NCBI GenBank assembly: GCA_903907865.1
Contig: CAIVPR010000126.1
Coordinates: 186,001 to 250,000 of the forward strand
DNA: 64,000 bases
Origin: an uncultured Acidobacteriia bacterium
Lineage (GTDB): Bacteria; Acidobacteriota; Terriglobia; Bryobacterales; Bryobacteraceae
Direction: 5' to 3'
Positions 26,703-34,963 of this stretch are shown one piece after another. Numbering within the stretch: the stretch's first letter is position 1; every line of letters begins with the position of its first letter. The translations under genes were made by a program, and so were the position numbers. The notes beneath the pieces are model-generated. The model saw only the letters and a list, made by a program, of their open reading frames with translations, was not told the DNA's origin and searched no databases.

Positions 26703-26936
26703 ATGTCGATGCAACAACTGATCGAAAACATCGTCCGGGAACTTGTGGACTCTCCCGACCAAGTGTCCGTGTCGCCCAAGGCTGGCACGGACTCGGTCTT
26801 GGAATTGAAAGTTGCACCGGGCGACTTGGGCAAGGTGATCGGCAAGCAGGGCAGGACCGCCCGGTCGCTGCGCTCGATACTCGGGGCGGCTGCGGCCAAG
26901 CACGACACGCGCTGCACGCTGGACATCCTTGAGTAA
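26703..26936 (+). CDS. khpA: KH-domain RNA-binding protein KhpA
   Basis: A 77-residue single KH domain with the GxxG-type loop GKVIGKQGRTARSLRSIL. KhpA (with KhpB) is a small global RNA-binding protein affecting cell elongation and translation. The gene sits between rpsP and rimM as in many bacteria and overlaps rimM by eight bases. Confidence 0.94.
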   Translation: MSMQQLIENIVRELVDSPDQVSVSPKAGTDSVLELKVAPGDLGKVIGKQGRTARSLRSILGAAAAKHDTRCTLDILE

Positions 26937-27480
26937 TACCGGAACGGACTGGGTCACCATCGCCATCCTCGGTCGCCCGCGCGGCAACAAGGGTGAGGTG
27001 ACTTCGTCCCCCTTGACCAGCCACGAGGACCGCTTCGAGGACTTGGAAACTGTACAGCTCTTCGGAGCCACCGGCCAAGGTACCGAGTACGTCGTCGAAC
27101 GGATCTGGATCCACCAAGGCACCCCCATCTTCAAATTCGCCGGCGTGGACTCCATCAACGCCGCCGAGCTTCTGCGGGGCCGCGAAGTACGCGTACCCAA
27201 AGAAGAGCGGGTCGAACTGGAAGATGGCGAGTTCTTCCATGACGACCTGATCGGTGCCGAGGTGCGCGACCGCGTTTCCGACCGCTTGATCGGCAAGGTG
27301 ACAGGCTGGGAAGAGTTCGGTGGGCCTGCTCTGCTTGAAATCGACGGCGGCCGGGTCTTGATCCCGTTCGTGAAGGAGATCTGCGTCGAAATCCTGCCGG
27401 ACCAGCAATTGATCCGGGTCGACCTGCCGCAAGGGTTGGAGACGATAAACGAGGACTCCACAGCCAGTCCCTCCGCTTGA
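26929..27480 (+). CDS. rimM: Ribosome maturation factor RimM
   Basis: A 183-residue protein with the N-terminal RimM barrel (VTIAILGRPRGNKGEV, LRGREVRVP) and a C-terminal PRC-barrel (DDLIGAEVRD, VLIPFVKEICVEI). It binds S19/16S rRNA in 30S head maturation. Start is TTG at 26929, inside the end of khpA. Confidence 0.94.
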   Translation: MSNTGTDWVTIAILGRPRGNKGEVTSSPLTSHEDRFEDLETVQLFGATGQGTEYVVERIWIHQGTPIFKFAGVDSINAAELLRGREVRVPKEERVELEDGEFFHDDLIGAEVRDRVSDRLIGKVTGWEEFGGPALLEIDGGRVLIPFVKEICVEILPDQQLIRVDLPQGLETINEDSTASPSA

Positions 27481-27487
27481 CGCAGGC

Positions 27488-28168
27488 ATGAAGTTCCATA
27501 TCCTGACCATCTTCCCGGAGTTCTTCGACGGCCCATTCCGCCACGGAGTGGTCTCAAGGGCTGCTCAAGCCGGATCCCTCGAAATCATCCTCCACGACCT
27601 CCGCACTTGGACTCACGACTTCCATCGCACCGTTGACGACCGCCCCTTTGGCGGCGGCGAAGGCATGCTCATGAAGGCCGAGCCCATCTTCAGCGCCGTC
27701 GAGACCATCTGGCCCGAGCGCGGACCCGGCCGCAAGGTGGTGCTGCTCTCCGCCCAAGGACGCAAGTTCGACCAGAAGGTCGCCCGCGAGTACCTCCAAG
27801 CCGACGAACTCCTCTTCATCTGCGGTCGCTACGAGGGCGTGGACGAGCGCGTAGCCGAGCACCTTGCCGACGACGAGGTGTCGATCGGCGACTACGTGCT
27901 GAGCGGCGGGGAATTGGGTGCCGCCGTCATCGTCGATGCCGTGGCCCGCCTACTTCCCGGCGTGCTCGGCAACAGTGGCTCCGCAGTCAACGAATCGTTC
28001 GAGGACGGGATTCTGGATTGTCCGCAATGGACCCGTCCGGCGGATTTCCGTGGCTGGAAGGCTCCTGAGGTTCTACTGGGTGGCAACCACGCGGAAATAC
28101 GGAAGTGGCGGCACGAGGCGGCCTTGGCCAAGACTCGAAGGCTACGCCCCGACCTGCTGCCCAGCTAA
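27488..28168 (+). CDS. trmD: tRNA (guanine37-N1)-methyltransferase
   Basis: A 226-residue SPOUT enzyme with MKFHILTIFPEFF, the PFGGGEGMLMK loop, ICGRYEGVDERV and the knot sequence SIGDYVLSGGE. It methylates G37 of tRNAs with SAM and prevents frameshifting. The usual next gene, rplS (L19), is absent; a convergent membrane protein gene follows instead. Confidence 0.96.
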   Translation: MKFHILTIFPEFFDGPFRHGVVSRAAQAGSLEIILHDLRTWTHDFHRTVDDRPFGGGEGMLMKAEPIFSAVETIWPERGPGRKVVLLSAQGRKFDQKVAREYLQADELLFICGRYEGVDERVAEHLADDEVSIGDYVLSGGELGAAVIVDAVARLLPGVLGNSGSAVNESFEDGILDCPQWTRPADFRGWKAPEVLLGGNHAEIRKWRHEAALAKTRRLRPDLLPS

Positions 28169-28188
28169 GGCGCTGCCCCAGCCCGAAC

Positions 28189-28758
28189 TTACCGCCGACG
28201 GTCTTCCTCAACGTCAGGCACCGCCACCGCGGATGTCAGCTCCCTGGCTGCAGCCCCGATCCGCGCAGAAAGTGGCAACAGGAAGACAAACGGCACGCCG
28301 ATGTAGTGCGGTGTCCGGGTCCAGAGCACCACCACAAACCCGATCGCCACCACAACAGCGATAATTGCGATAACCTGCGCCGGAACCGACCCCGGCTCGC
28401 CCGAAGCGGTGCAAGCTGTCCACCCACCTAGAAGCGCGCCGAAACACATCAACACCATCGATGCCACCAACGTATAACGCGGTGGACGGGCCGTATCGTC
28501 CAAAACCGGCAATAGTCCGTCGACAATTTGATCGGTGCCGGCGACGATGAAGGCCAGCATCACGATACCTGCGACAACACCCAGCACAACCCGAGTGCGG
28601 ACGGCGTCCAAAATCAACAACGCGCCGGACAACGCCAGCGCAATCGCGATTGCCAAACCGACCGCGAAACGGTCGACATGGCGACCTGCCCAGACTGCGG
28701 CACAAATCGCCACGAAGTACAAAACCGTTCCGAGTAAGCGTCTGATCGAAGGACTCAT
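28189..28758 (-). CDS. Hypothetical multi-helix membrane protein
   Basis: A 189-residue protein with about five hydrophobic helices (LYFVAICAAVWAG, LAIAIALALSGALLIL, VLGVVAGIVMLAFIVAG and two more) and a short charged tail. No recognisable family motif. It is convergent to trmD and divergent from the next gene. Confidence 0.7.
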   Translation of the reverse strand: MSPSIRRLLGTVLYFVAICAAVWAGRHVDRFAVGLAIAIALALSGALLILDAVRTRVVLGVVAGIVMLAFIVAGTDQIVDGLLPVLDDTARPPRYTLVASMVLMCFGALLGGWTACTASGEPGSVPAQVIAIIAVVVAIGFVVVLWTRTPHYIGVPFVFLLPLSARIGAAARELTSAVAVPDVEEDRRR

Positions 28759-28823
28759 CTTTTCTGTTCCATTATCCCCCGACCCGGTGTCCGTGTGGCC
28801 CGGCGTTCGCTAATATCACCTGT

Positions 28824-29153
28824 ATGCGCCCTGCCCTCGTCCGGAAACGAGAATACCCCAACAACATCACTTTCCCGAGGGCGCTGCGCGATGCCATTCC
28901 GGACCACGAACTGTCGATGGGGCGCGTCTTGAAGCTCGCCACTGTGGACGCGCAAGCCGCCCACACGGTCCAAATGGGCCGCAGGGTGCAGATCAAGCTC
29001 CATGTTTGCGAGACGGGGAAGCTGGAGGGGGAATTCGACGTCTGGATCGACATCGAGTCGGAGGCGGCGAAGGCTTTCGCTAATTTGGTGACGGAGGCTG
29101 CCACCCAGGCCGACCGGCTCAAACCGGTCGATGCCTGGGCCCAGCCCAACTAG
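28824..29153 (+). CDS. Hypothetical soluble protein
   Basis: A 109-residue protein (MRPALVRKREYPNNITFPRA start) with a mixed alpha/beta pattern and no signal peptide; I do not recognise the family. TAATAT (28811-28816) ends seven bases before the ATG without any Shine-Dalgarno, so the transcript is probably leaderless. It meets the lactonase-like gene tail to tail with two bases between. Confidence 0.65.
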   Translation: MRPALVRKREYPNNITFPRALRDAIPDHELSMGRVLKLATVDAQAAHTVQMGRRVQIKLHVCETGKLEGEFDVWIDIESEAAKAFANLVTEAATQADRLKPVDAWAQPN

Positions 29154-29155
29154 AC

Positions 29156-30295
29156 CTACTTCACGAACGCGAACGTGACAGGGGCCCCCAAGTCCACCTT
29201 CTCGCTCACCGGTGCCAGCTTCCCCGTCTTGCGGTCAATCTTCAGCACGGCGATGCTGTTGGTGTCCTGGTTGCCAGCCACGATGTAGTTGCCGGAGGGG
29301 TCGATCATGAAGCCGCGCGGCGTCTTGCCGCCCGTCGACTCCGTGTGCAGGAACTTCAGCTTCCCGGTCGCCGCGTCGACTGCGAAGACGGCAATCGAAT
29401 CATGGCCGCGATTGGAGGCATACACGAACTTGCCAGCGGCGTCCGTGAAGATCTCGGCGGTCGTGCTCTTGCCCTTGAAGTCGGAGGGCAGGGTGGAGAC
29501 AGAATCGATCTCCTTCATGGTGCCCTTCTCGGCGTCGAAATCGAAGGTGGTCACCGTGGACGCCATTTCGCTCAGGACATAGAGGTGCTTCTGGTCCGGC
29601 GCGATCGCCGAGTGGCGAGGACCCGAGCCGGGCTTCACGGTTCCGAAGGCCGGGTCGTTGGGCGTGATCTTGCCGGCGGCCGCGTCAACTTTGAAGACGT
29701 TGACGTGGTCGGTGCCAAGGTCAGCCCCGACGGCGAACTTGTTGTTCTTGGTCAGCACGATGGAGTGGCCGTGGGGTGCCTTCTGGCGGCTGGCGTCCAC
29801 GCTGCCGCCGGTTTCCTGGATGAAGGAAGCGGCCTCGCCGAGCTTGCCGTCGGCCGCCAGCGGAAACGACGAGAAGCTGCCGCCCGCGTAGTTGGCGACC
29901 AGAACAGCCTTGCCCGTGGCGTCGACCACGAGGTGGCAGGGACCGGGGCTGGCCGACGAAACCTGATTCAACAGCGTCAGCTTGCCCGACGCCTTGTCAA
30001 TCGAGAAGGCCGAGACCGAGCCAGTCTTCTTGCCTTGGAATTCGTTGTCCTCGTTGATCGCGTAGAGGAACTTGCCGTTGGGATGGACGGCGAGGAAGGT
30101 CGGGTTCGAGCTCTCCGCGGCCAAGCCGATGGAGGTGAGCTTGCCCGTCTTCGCGTCGAAGCGGTAGGCGTAGATGCCTTTTGAGCCCGTCTTGGGCGTC
30201 GTGTACGTGCCCGCATACAGCAGTTGAGCGGAAAGCGTGGGGGCGAAGGTGGAGACGACGCCGAGCGTCAGTGCGAGAATGGCCAATTGTTTCAT
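29156..30295 (-). CDS. Lactonase-family seven-bladed propeller protein, exported
   Basis: A 379-residue protein with a signal peptide (MKQLAILALTLGVVSTFAPTLSAQ) and seven-bladed propeller motifs of the 6-phosphogluconolactonase/cycloisomerase-2 family (LLYAGTYTT, NPTFLAVHPNGKFLYAINE, GPCHLVVDATG, PHGHSIVLTKNNKF, GPRHSAIAPDQKHLYVLSE, GKTPRGFMIDPSGNYI). Because it is exported, a cytosolic pentose-phosphate role is unlikely; an envelope lactonase or binding protein is more likely. TACATT ends nine bases before the ATG. Confidence 0.87.
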   Translation of the reverse strand: MKQLAILALTLGVVSTFAPTLSAQLLYAGTYTTPKTGSKGIYAYRFDAKTGKLTSIGLAAESSNPTFLAVHPNGKFLYAINEDNEFQGKKTGSVSAFSIDKASGKLTLLNQVSSASPGPCHLVVDATGKAVLVANYAGGSFSSFPLAADGKLGEAASFIQETGGSVDASRQKAPHGHSIVLTKNNKFAVGADLGTDHVNVFKVDAAAGKITPNDPAFGTVKPGSGPRHSAIAPDQKHLYVLSEMASTVTTFDFDAEKGTMKEIDSVSTLPSDFKGKSTTAEIFTDAAGKFVYASNRGHDSIAVFAVDAATGKLKFLHTESTGGKTPRGFMIDPSGNYIVAGNQDTNSIAVLKIDRKTGKLAPVSEKVDLGAPVTFAFVK

Positions 30296-30611
30296 CGACC
30301 ATTGAATGTATCAGGAAGCGGCGCGGACTGCAACGATGCCCGAATTTCGGGTCGGTGACAGGCCGCTGAAATCATTTACGGACCTTTACTAACCTTTGTC
30401 CTCCGAGAAGCGTTATACAGATATACCGAAAACGGCACGCGATGAATGGTGCGGCACCCCTCCGCCACACTTTGTCACGCGCCGGACAGGACCGATCCCC
30501 CCCTCGGGTCGGCCTGTCACCCCCCTAAGAAGGCCCGACCTCCCCTCGGTCGGGCCTTCGCATTTCTGACGACCTTGATTCAACGCTGTCCCTGTGATAC
30601 GTTCGGCTTGA
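30296..30611. other. Gene-free stretch between divergent lactonase and DUF1549/DUF1553 genes
   Basis: About 316 bases without a convincing gene. It should hold both divergent promoters. The visible structures are a hairpin at 30530-30558 and a relatively AT-rich patch around 30370-30430 (with TTATAC and GATATACC). No small RNA can be assigned. Confidence 0.5.
30530..30558. terminator. Hairpin upstream of the DUF1549/DUF1553 gene
   Basis: A perfect 11-bp GC-rich stem (30530-30540 with 30548-30558), 7-base loop. No T-run follows on the plus strand and only a weak one on the minus strand. It ends 53 bases before the next start codon, so it may be a terminator for an unseen upstream transcript or a 5' leader structure. 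Confidence 0.4.
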
Positions 30612-33176
30612 GTGCCACACTTGAATCGATTCACACACTCCGTGCTGGCGACCGTCCTCGCGTCTGCGACGGCGCTGGCCCAGACACCGTCCCCCGCACC
30701 TGCCCCTATTGATTTCAACCGTGACGTCCACGGGATTCTGGCCGAGCATTGCCTCGTCTGCCATGGCGAGGTCAAGCGCGGCGGAGGGCTGTCGCTGGCC
30801 ACCCTTGAGGACATCCTGCACGGCGGACGCACGGGCTCGGCGGTCAAGCCCGGCTCCAGTTCGACCAGTCTTATCATCCAGCGCGTGACGGGAGCCGCCA
30901 GCACCCGCATGCCACAGGGCGGCGCGCCCCTGTCCGCGAAAGAAATCGACACCCTGAAAGCCTGGATCGACCAAGGTGCCAAGGCAGCCCCAGGCGGTGC
31001 CGTGGCCAAGGCCCGATGGGAGCCCAAACTGGCGTTGGTCTCGCCGCCCGTGCCGCAGCCCGTGTGGCCCGCATGGTCGGAGCCCCTCGATCGCCTCTCA
31101 TCGCGCTACCTCGCCGGCCACGGTGCCAAACAGGCACCGGCACTCGTCGGCGACGCCGAATTCGCCCGCCGCGCCTACCTCGACATCCAAGGCCTGCTTC
31201 CCGATCCCGACCAACTCCGTACTTTCCTCGACTCCAAGGATCCCGGCAAGCGCGCCACGCTGGTCAACACTCTCCTGGCGGATACCGACAAGTACACGGA
31301 CCACTGGATCAGCTTCTGGAACGACCTGTTGCGCAACGACGAGGGAGTCGCCTACTATTCCGAAACCGCCAACCGCAAGACCATCACCCCGTGGCTGGTC
31401 AACGCCCTGCGCACCAACAAGCCCTACAGCGAATGGATCACCCAGTTGCTGAATCCGACCAAGTCGGGCGATCCGGACGGCTTCCTAACCGGCGTCAATT
31501 GGCGCGGCACTGTGAGCGCAGCCCAAACTCCGGCCATGCAGGCGTCGCAAAACACCGCCCAGATCTTCCTCGGCATCAACTTCAAGTGCAATTCCTGCCA
31601 TGACAGCTTCATCAGCCACTGGAAACTGAAGGACGCCTACTCGCTCGCGGCCTACTTTGCGGCCGAAGAGAAGCTGCAGGTGTACCGGTGCGACGTGGCG
31701 CAGCCCAACACCTTTGCCACCGCTGCGTACATGTACCCGGCAATCGACAAGCCCGTGGCATCGGGCGATCCGGCGGACCGCCGTGCGGTGCTGACGTCGA
31801 TCTTCCTCGACCCCCGCAACGGGCGCGTCCCCCGGACCCTCGTGAATCGGATCTGGACGCGGTTGATGGGTCGCGGGTTCGTGGAGGACGTGGACGACCT
31901 CGACGGCGAGCCATGGAGCCCGGAAACGATGGATTGGCTGGCGGCGGATTTCGTTTCCCACGGCTACGACCTCAAGCACCTGATCGCCACGATCATCGCC
32001 TCAAGGACCTACCAACTGCCTGCCGTCAAAGGCGTAGGCTCACCGGCGACGGAGTACGTGTTCCGTGGGCCGGAATTGCGGCGCTTGACCGCCGAACAGT
32101 TTGCCGATGCCGTCGCATCCGTCACCGGGGACTGGCATGTGGCCCCGGTGCAGAAGTTCAACGCCCCGGCGGCAAACGGAAACGACGCCAAAGTGGTTGC
32201 CGTGTTCTCGGGAGCTCCCGTCGATGGCGCCGGAGTGGCACCTCGTCCCGCCGCGCCCGCTGCTCCCCAACGGTCCGGCGGACGCGGGGGCAACGGCACT
32301 CCGCCCCCTCCACCACCGCTCCTGGGCGGCGAGTACGTGCGCGAGTGGCGCGTCGCGGGCAGCAGTTTGACGAAAGCGATGGGGAGGCCTATCCGCGACC
32401 AAGTCTACACGTCGCGCGAAACCCAGGCCACCACCATCCAAGCCATCGAACTGGTGAATGGCGAACCGTTGACGCACTGGCTCTGGCGCGGCGCCCAGCG
32501 GATGGTCGGCGAATTGCCTGCGGAGCCGAAGAGCCTCGTCGGCGTCCAGGTGGGCGGCAGCGGTGCGCCGAAGGAATTCGCGGCAGCACCCTTCAGCGTC
32601 GACATCTCGAACTCCAACAAGCTCTACCTAATCGTCGAGGACCGGCTCTCGACTGCACCGGACAAGGCCGCCCCGGTCTGGCGCGGCGCGCAGTTGGTCG
32701 GGCCGAACGGAAATGTGCCCCTGGCCTCGTTGACGCCGTTGGCCAGTACCGCCTTGCGGGACGGTGCCACTGTGGACGGAATCGCCGTCAAGTTCCCGTC
32801 AGTGGTGGTCTATGACATCGCAGGGAAGGGCTTTGCCCGCTTCGAGGGGGTGCCCGTGATGGAGAACATCGGCCTGGCGCAGGGCGAAAACATCACATCG
32901 CGCTTTTTCGTCTTCGACTCCCAGCCCAGCTTGGACCGGCTGGTGCCGCCCGCCCCGGGAACTCCGCTACCGGCTGCTTCAGCGCTGACCACGATTCCGC
33001 AGACAGTGGACCGGGCCTATTGGTACCTGTTCGGACGCGCCCCGACGTCCAACGAACGGCGGATCGCGTCGGCGTCGCTTGTGGATCCGGCTCGTCCGGG
33101 CCGTCCTTCGCCGCAAGGTTTGGCGGATTTGCTATGGGTGCTGCTGATGAGCCCCGAGTTCCAATTCATCCGGTAG
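30612..33176 (+). CDS. Secreted DUF1549/DUF1553 protein with planctomycete-type cytochrome c domain
   Basis: An 854-residue exported protein. After the signal peptide comes a PSCyt1-type heme domain with CLVCH (Cys47, Cys50, His51), then DUF1549 containing a second CNSCH, and a C-terminal DUF1553 (NRIWTRLMGRGFVED, DLKHLIATIIASRTYQ). A proline/glycine-rich insert lies near residues 555-575. Such proteins are numerous in Planctomycetes and Bryobacterales and are always paired with DUF1501 proteins; the enzymatic role is not established. GTG start at 30612; TACGTT lies eight bases before it. The DUF1501 gene follows after 13 bases. Confidence 0.9.
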   Translation: MPHLNRFTHSVLATVLASATALAQTPSPAPAPIDFNRDVHGILAEHCLVCHGEVKRGGGLSLATLEDILHGGRTGSAVKPGSSSTSLIIQRVTGAASTRMPQGGAPLSAKEIDTLKAWIDQGAKAAPGGAVAKARWEPKLALVSPPVPQPVWPAWSEPLDRLSSRYLAGHGAKQAPALVGDAEFARRAYLDIQGLLPDPDQLRTFLDSKDPGKRATLVNTLLADTDKYTDHWISFWNDLLRNDEGVAYYSETANRKTITPWLVNALRTNKPYSEWITQLLNPTKSGDPDGFLTGVNWRGTVSAAQTPAMQASQNTAQIFLGINFKCNSCHDSFISHWKLKDAYSLAAYFAAEEKLQVYRCDVAQPNTFATAAYMYPAIDKPVASGDPADRRAVLTSIFLDPRNGRVPRTLVNRIWTRLMGRGFVEDVDDLDGEPWSPETMDWLAADFVSHGYDLKHLIATIIASRTYQLPAVKGVGSPATEYVFRGPELRRLTAEQFADAVASVTGDWHVAPVQKFNAPAANGNDAKVVAVFSGAPVDGAGVAPRPAAPAAPQRSGGRGGNGTPPPPPPLLGGEYVREWRVAGSSLTKAMGRPIRDQVYTSRETQATTIQAIELVNGEPLTHWLWRGAQRMVGELPAEPKSLVGVQVGGSGAPKEFAAAPFSVDISNSNKLYLIVEDRLSTAPDKAAPVWRGAQLVGPNGNVPLASLTPLASTALRDGATVDGIAVKFPSVVVYDIAGKGFARFEGVPVMENIGLAQGENITSRFFVFDSQPSLDRLVPPAPGTPLPAASALTTIPQTVDRAYWYLFGRAPTSNERRIASASLVDPARPGRPSPQGLADLLWVLLMSPEFQFIR

Positions 33177-33189
33177 GACTCTGAAGAAC

Positions 33190-34632
33190 ATGACACGGGA
33201 AGAACAGTACATCACTTCGAAACTGGATCGCAGAGGCTTCATGGGACGCTGCGCCACCGCCGCCGCGACCCTCGGCGCGCTGGCCGGAGTTGAGCCGGAG
33301 CTCGTCCGGGCTGCCCCGGCCGAGGCCGCCACCGCCGACACCATCGTCGTCCTCTGGATGGCGGGCGGCATGGCGCAGACTGAAACCTTCGACCCCAAGC
33401 GCTACACCCCCTTCGCGCCCGGCGTCCGCACCGACCAAGTCCTGAGCACCTTCCCCGCCATCGACACCGTGGTCGACAACATCAAGCTTTCCAAGGGCTT
33501 GGAGCGTGTGGCCAAGGTGATGGACCGGGGCACGCTGATCCGCACCTACCAAGGGCCGGATCTCGGCTTCATCCTCCATTCCCGACACCAGTTCCACTGG
33601 CACACCGGCTACATCCCGCCGCAACCAATGGCGGTGCCGCATATCGGGGCCGTCATCGCGAAGACTCTGGGGCCGAAGGTGGCCACGGTGCCGCCGTTCA
33701 TCTCCATCGGCCAGAACATGGAGATCGGTGCCGAGAGCCCCGCTCTCAAGTCATTCCACACGGCGGGATTCCTTGGCACGGAGTACGGGCCGTTCCTGAT
33801 CACGGAGCCGATGGATGCCGCTTCCGCCGTCCGTCCGCCGTCCGATCTCGGTCCGTCACGCTTCCGCAGCCGCCGCAAGTTGTACGAGCAATTGCTGGCC
33901 CAGCAGCCGGTGTACCAATTTGCCGGTGATTTCCAACGGGAGTCGTTGATTCGGTCGCTGGATTCTGCCGACAGGCTGCTTTCGTCGCCCTCGGCATCGG
34001 CGTTCGACATTTCGCTGGAGCCCAAGGAGAAGGCCGCGGCGTACGGCAACACCCGCTTCGGGCAAGGCTGCCTGCTGGCGCGGCGCTTGGTGGAAGCCGG
34101 CGCACGTTATGTCGAAGTGACTTCCGAGTACGTGCCGTTCCGCTGGTGGGACAGCCACCAGGACGGCCATTCCAAGGCAGAGTTGATGAAACAGATCATC
34201 GACGGGCCGATTGCGCAACTGGTGCTGGACTTGGAAGAACGCGGGCTGTTGAACCGCACGTTGGTCGTGCTGGCGAGCGAGTTCGGGCGCGACGCGATCA
34301 CGGAGGGAAAGGTGGGCAAGGAAGTCCGCGACCAGGCGAATACGCCGGATGTGATGCAGACCCCGATGCACTACGGGATGCACAGGCACTTTACGGCGGC
34401 CGGATCGGTGTTGATGTTTGGCGGCGGGGTGAAGAAGGGGTACGTGTACGGCAAGACTGCCGACGAGCGTCCCTGCACGACCATCGAAAACCCGGTGCCG
34501 CTTGAGAACCTGCACGCCAGCATGTACCATGCGCTGGGGATCGCGCCCAACCAGTTCTTCGTGAACGAGAAGCGACCGGTGTACGTGACCAAAGACGGCA
34601 AGGGCGAGGTCGTGCGGGAATTGTTTGCCTGA
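33190..34632 (+). CDS. DUF1501 domain-containing exported protein
   Basis: A 480-residue protein with a Tat-like start (DRRGFMGRCATAAATLGALAG), though a single Arg pair, and alkaline-phosphatase-like fold motifs (VVLWMAGGMAQTETFDPK, VEVTSEYVPFRWWDSHQD, LVVLASEFGRD, HYGMHRHFTAAGSVLMFGGGVKKG). It belongs to the DUF1501 family, the constant partner of DUF1549/DUF1553 proteins, and presumably acts in the same envelope process; the substrate is unknown. Confidence 0.92.
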   Translation: MTREEQYITSKLDRRGFMGRCATAAATLGALAGVEPELVRAAPAEAATADTIVVLWMAGGMAQTETFDPKRYTPFAPGVRTDQVLSTFPAIDTVVDNIKLSKGLERVAKVMDRGTLIRTYQGPDLGFILHSRHQFHWHTGYIPPQPMAVPHIGAVIAKTLGPKVATVPPFISIGQNMEIGAESPALKSFHTAGFLGTEYGPFLITEPMDAASAVRPPSDLGPSRFRSRRKLYEQLLAQQPVYQFAGDFQRESLIRSLDSADRLLSSPSASAFDISLEPKEKAAAYGNTRFGQGCLLARRLVEAGARYVEVTSEYVPFRWWDSHQDGHSKAELMKQIIDGPIAQLVLDLEERGLLNRTLVVLASEFGRDAITEGKVGKEVRDQANTPDVMQTPMHYGMHRHFTAAGSVLMFGGGVKKGYVYGKTADERPCTTIENPVPLENLHASMYHALGIAPNQFFVNEKRPVYVTKDGKGEVVRELFA

Positions 34633-34658
34633 CCCCGCCCTGGTGGAGACCGTTCTAC

Positions 34659-34808
34659 CTAATTGTTGCCGGACTTGCCGACCCTCTTGCGCTTCTTCTG
34701 TTTCCCAGGCTTGCCGGACTTGCCCGGCTTACCGGCCTTCTGTCCTGCTTCGGCGAAGGGGGCGAGGACGAGGCCAAGGCCGATCATCGTCGCGATGAGT
34801 TTCTTCAT
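34659..34808 (-). CDS. Tiny secreted Lys/Gly/Pro-rich basic peptide
   Basis: A 49-residue peptide: signal sequence MKKLIATMIGLGLVLAPFAEA followed by a mature part of about 28 residues made of short GKPGKS-like repeats and a KQKKRKR cluster. GGAGAG is seven bases before ATG 34808, which fixes the start even though the frame is open to 34940. The mature peptide would be strongly cationic. It may bind nucleic acid, polysaccharide or membranes; no family is recognised. Confidence 0.65.
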   Translation of the reverse strand: MKKLIATMIGLGLVLAPFAEAGQKAGKPGKSGKPGKQKKRKRVGKSGNN

Positions 34809-34963
34809 TTCGTATCTCTCCAGAATCTTGTGTCGACCGGTAGCCACCGACCGCATGAGTTGTTGAACACGGGTAGTACCGATAAGTTGCGGTTCCGCAT
34901 TGGTTTCGCCCAAGCCGTGCCCGACCATGATCTGAAGCACATCGCGAAGTCGACCGAGACCTC

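Noticed and set aside
28169-28188. rplS following trmD
   Set aside because: The expected L19 gene is absent; the next gene is a convergent membrane protein, so the operon simply ends.
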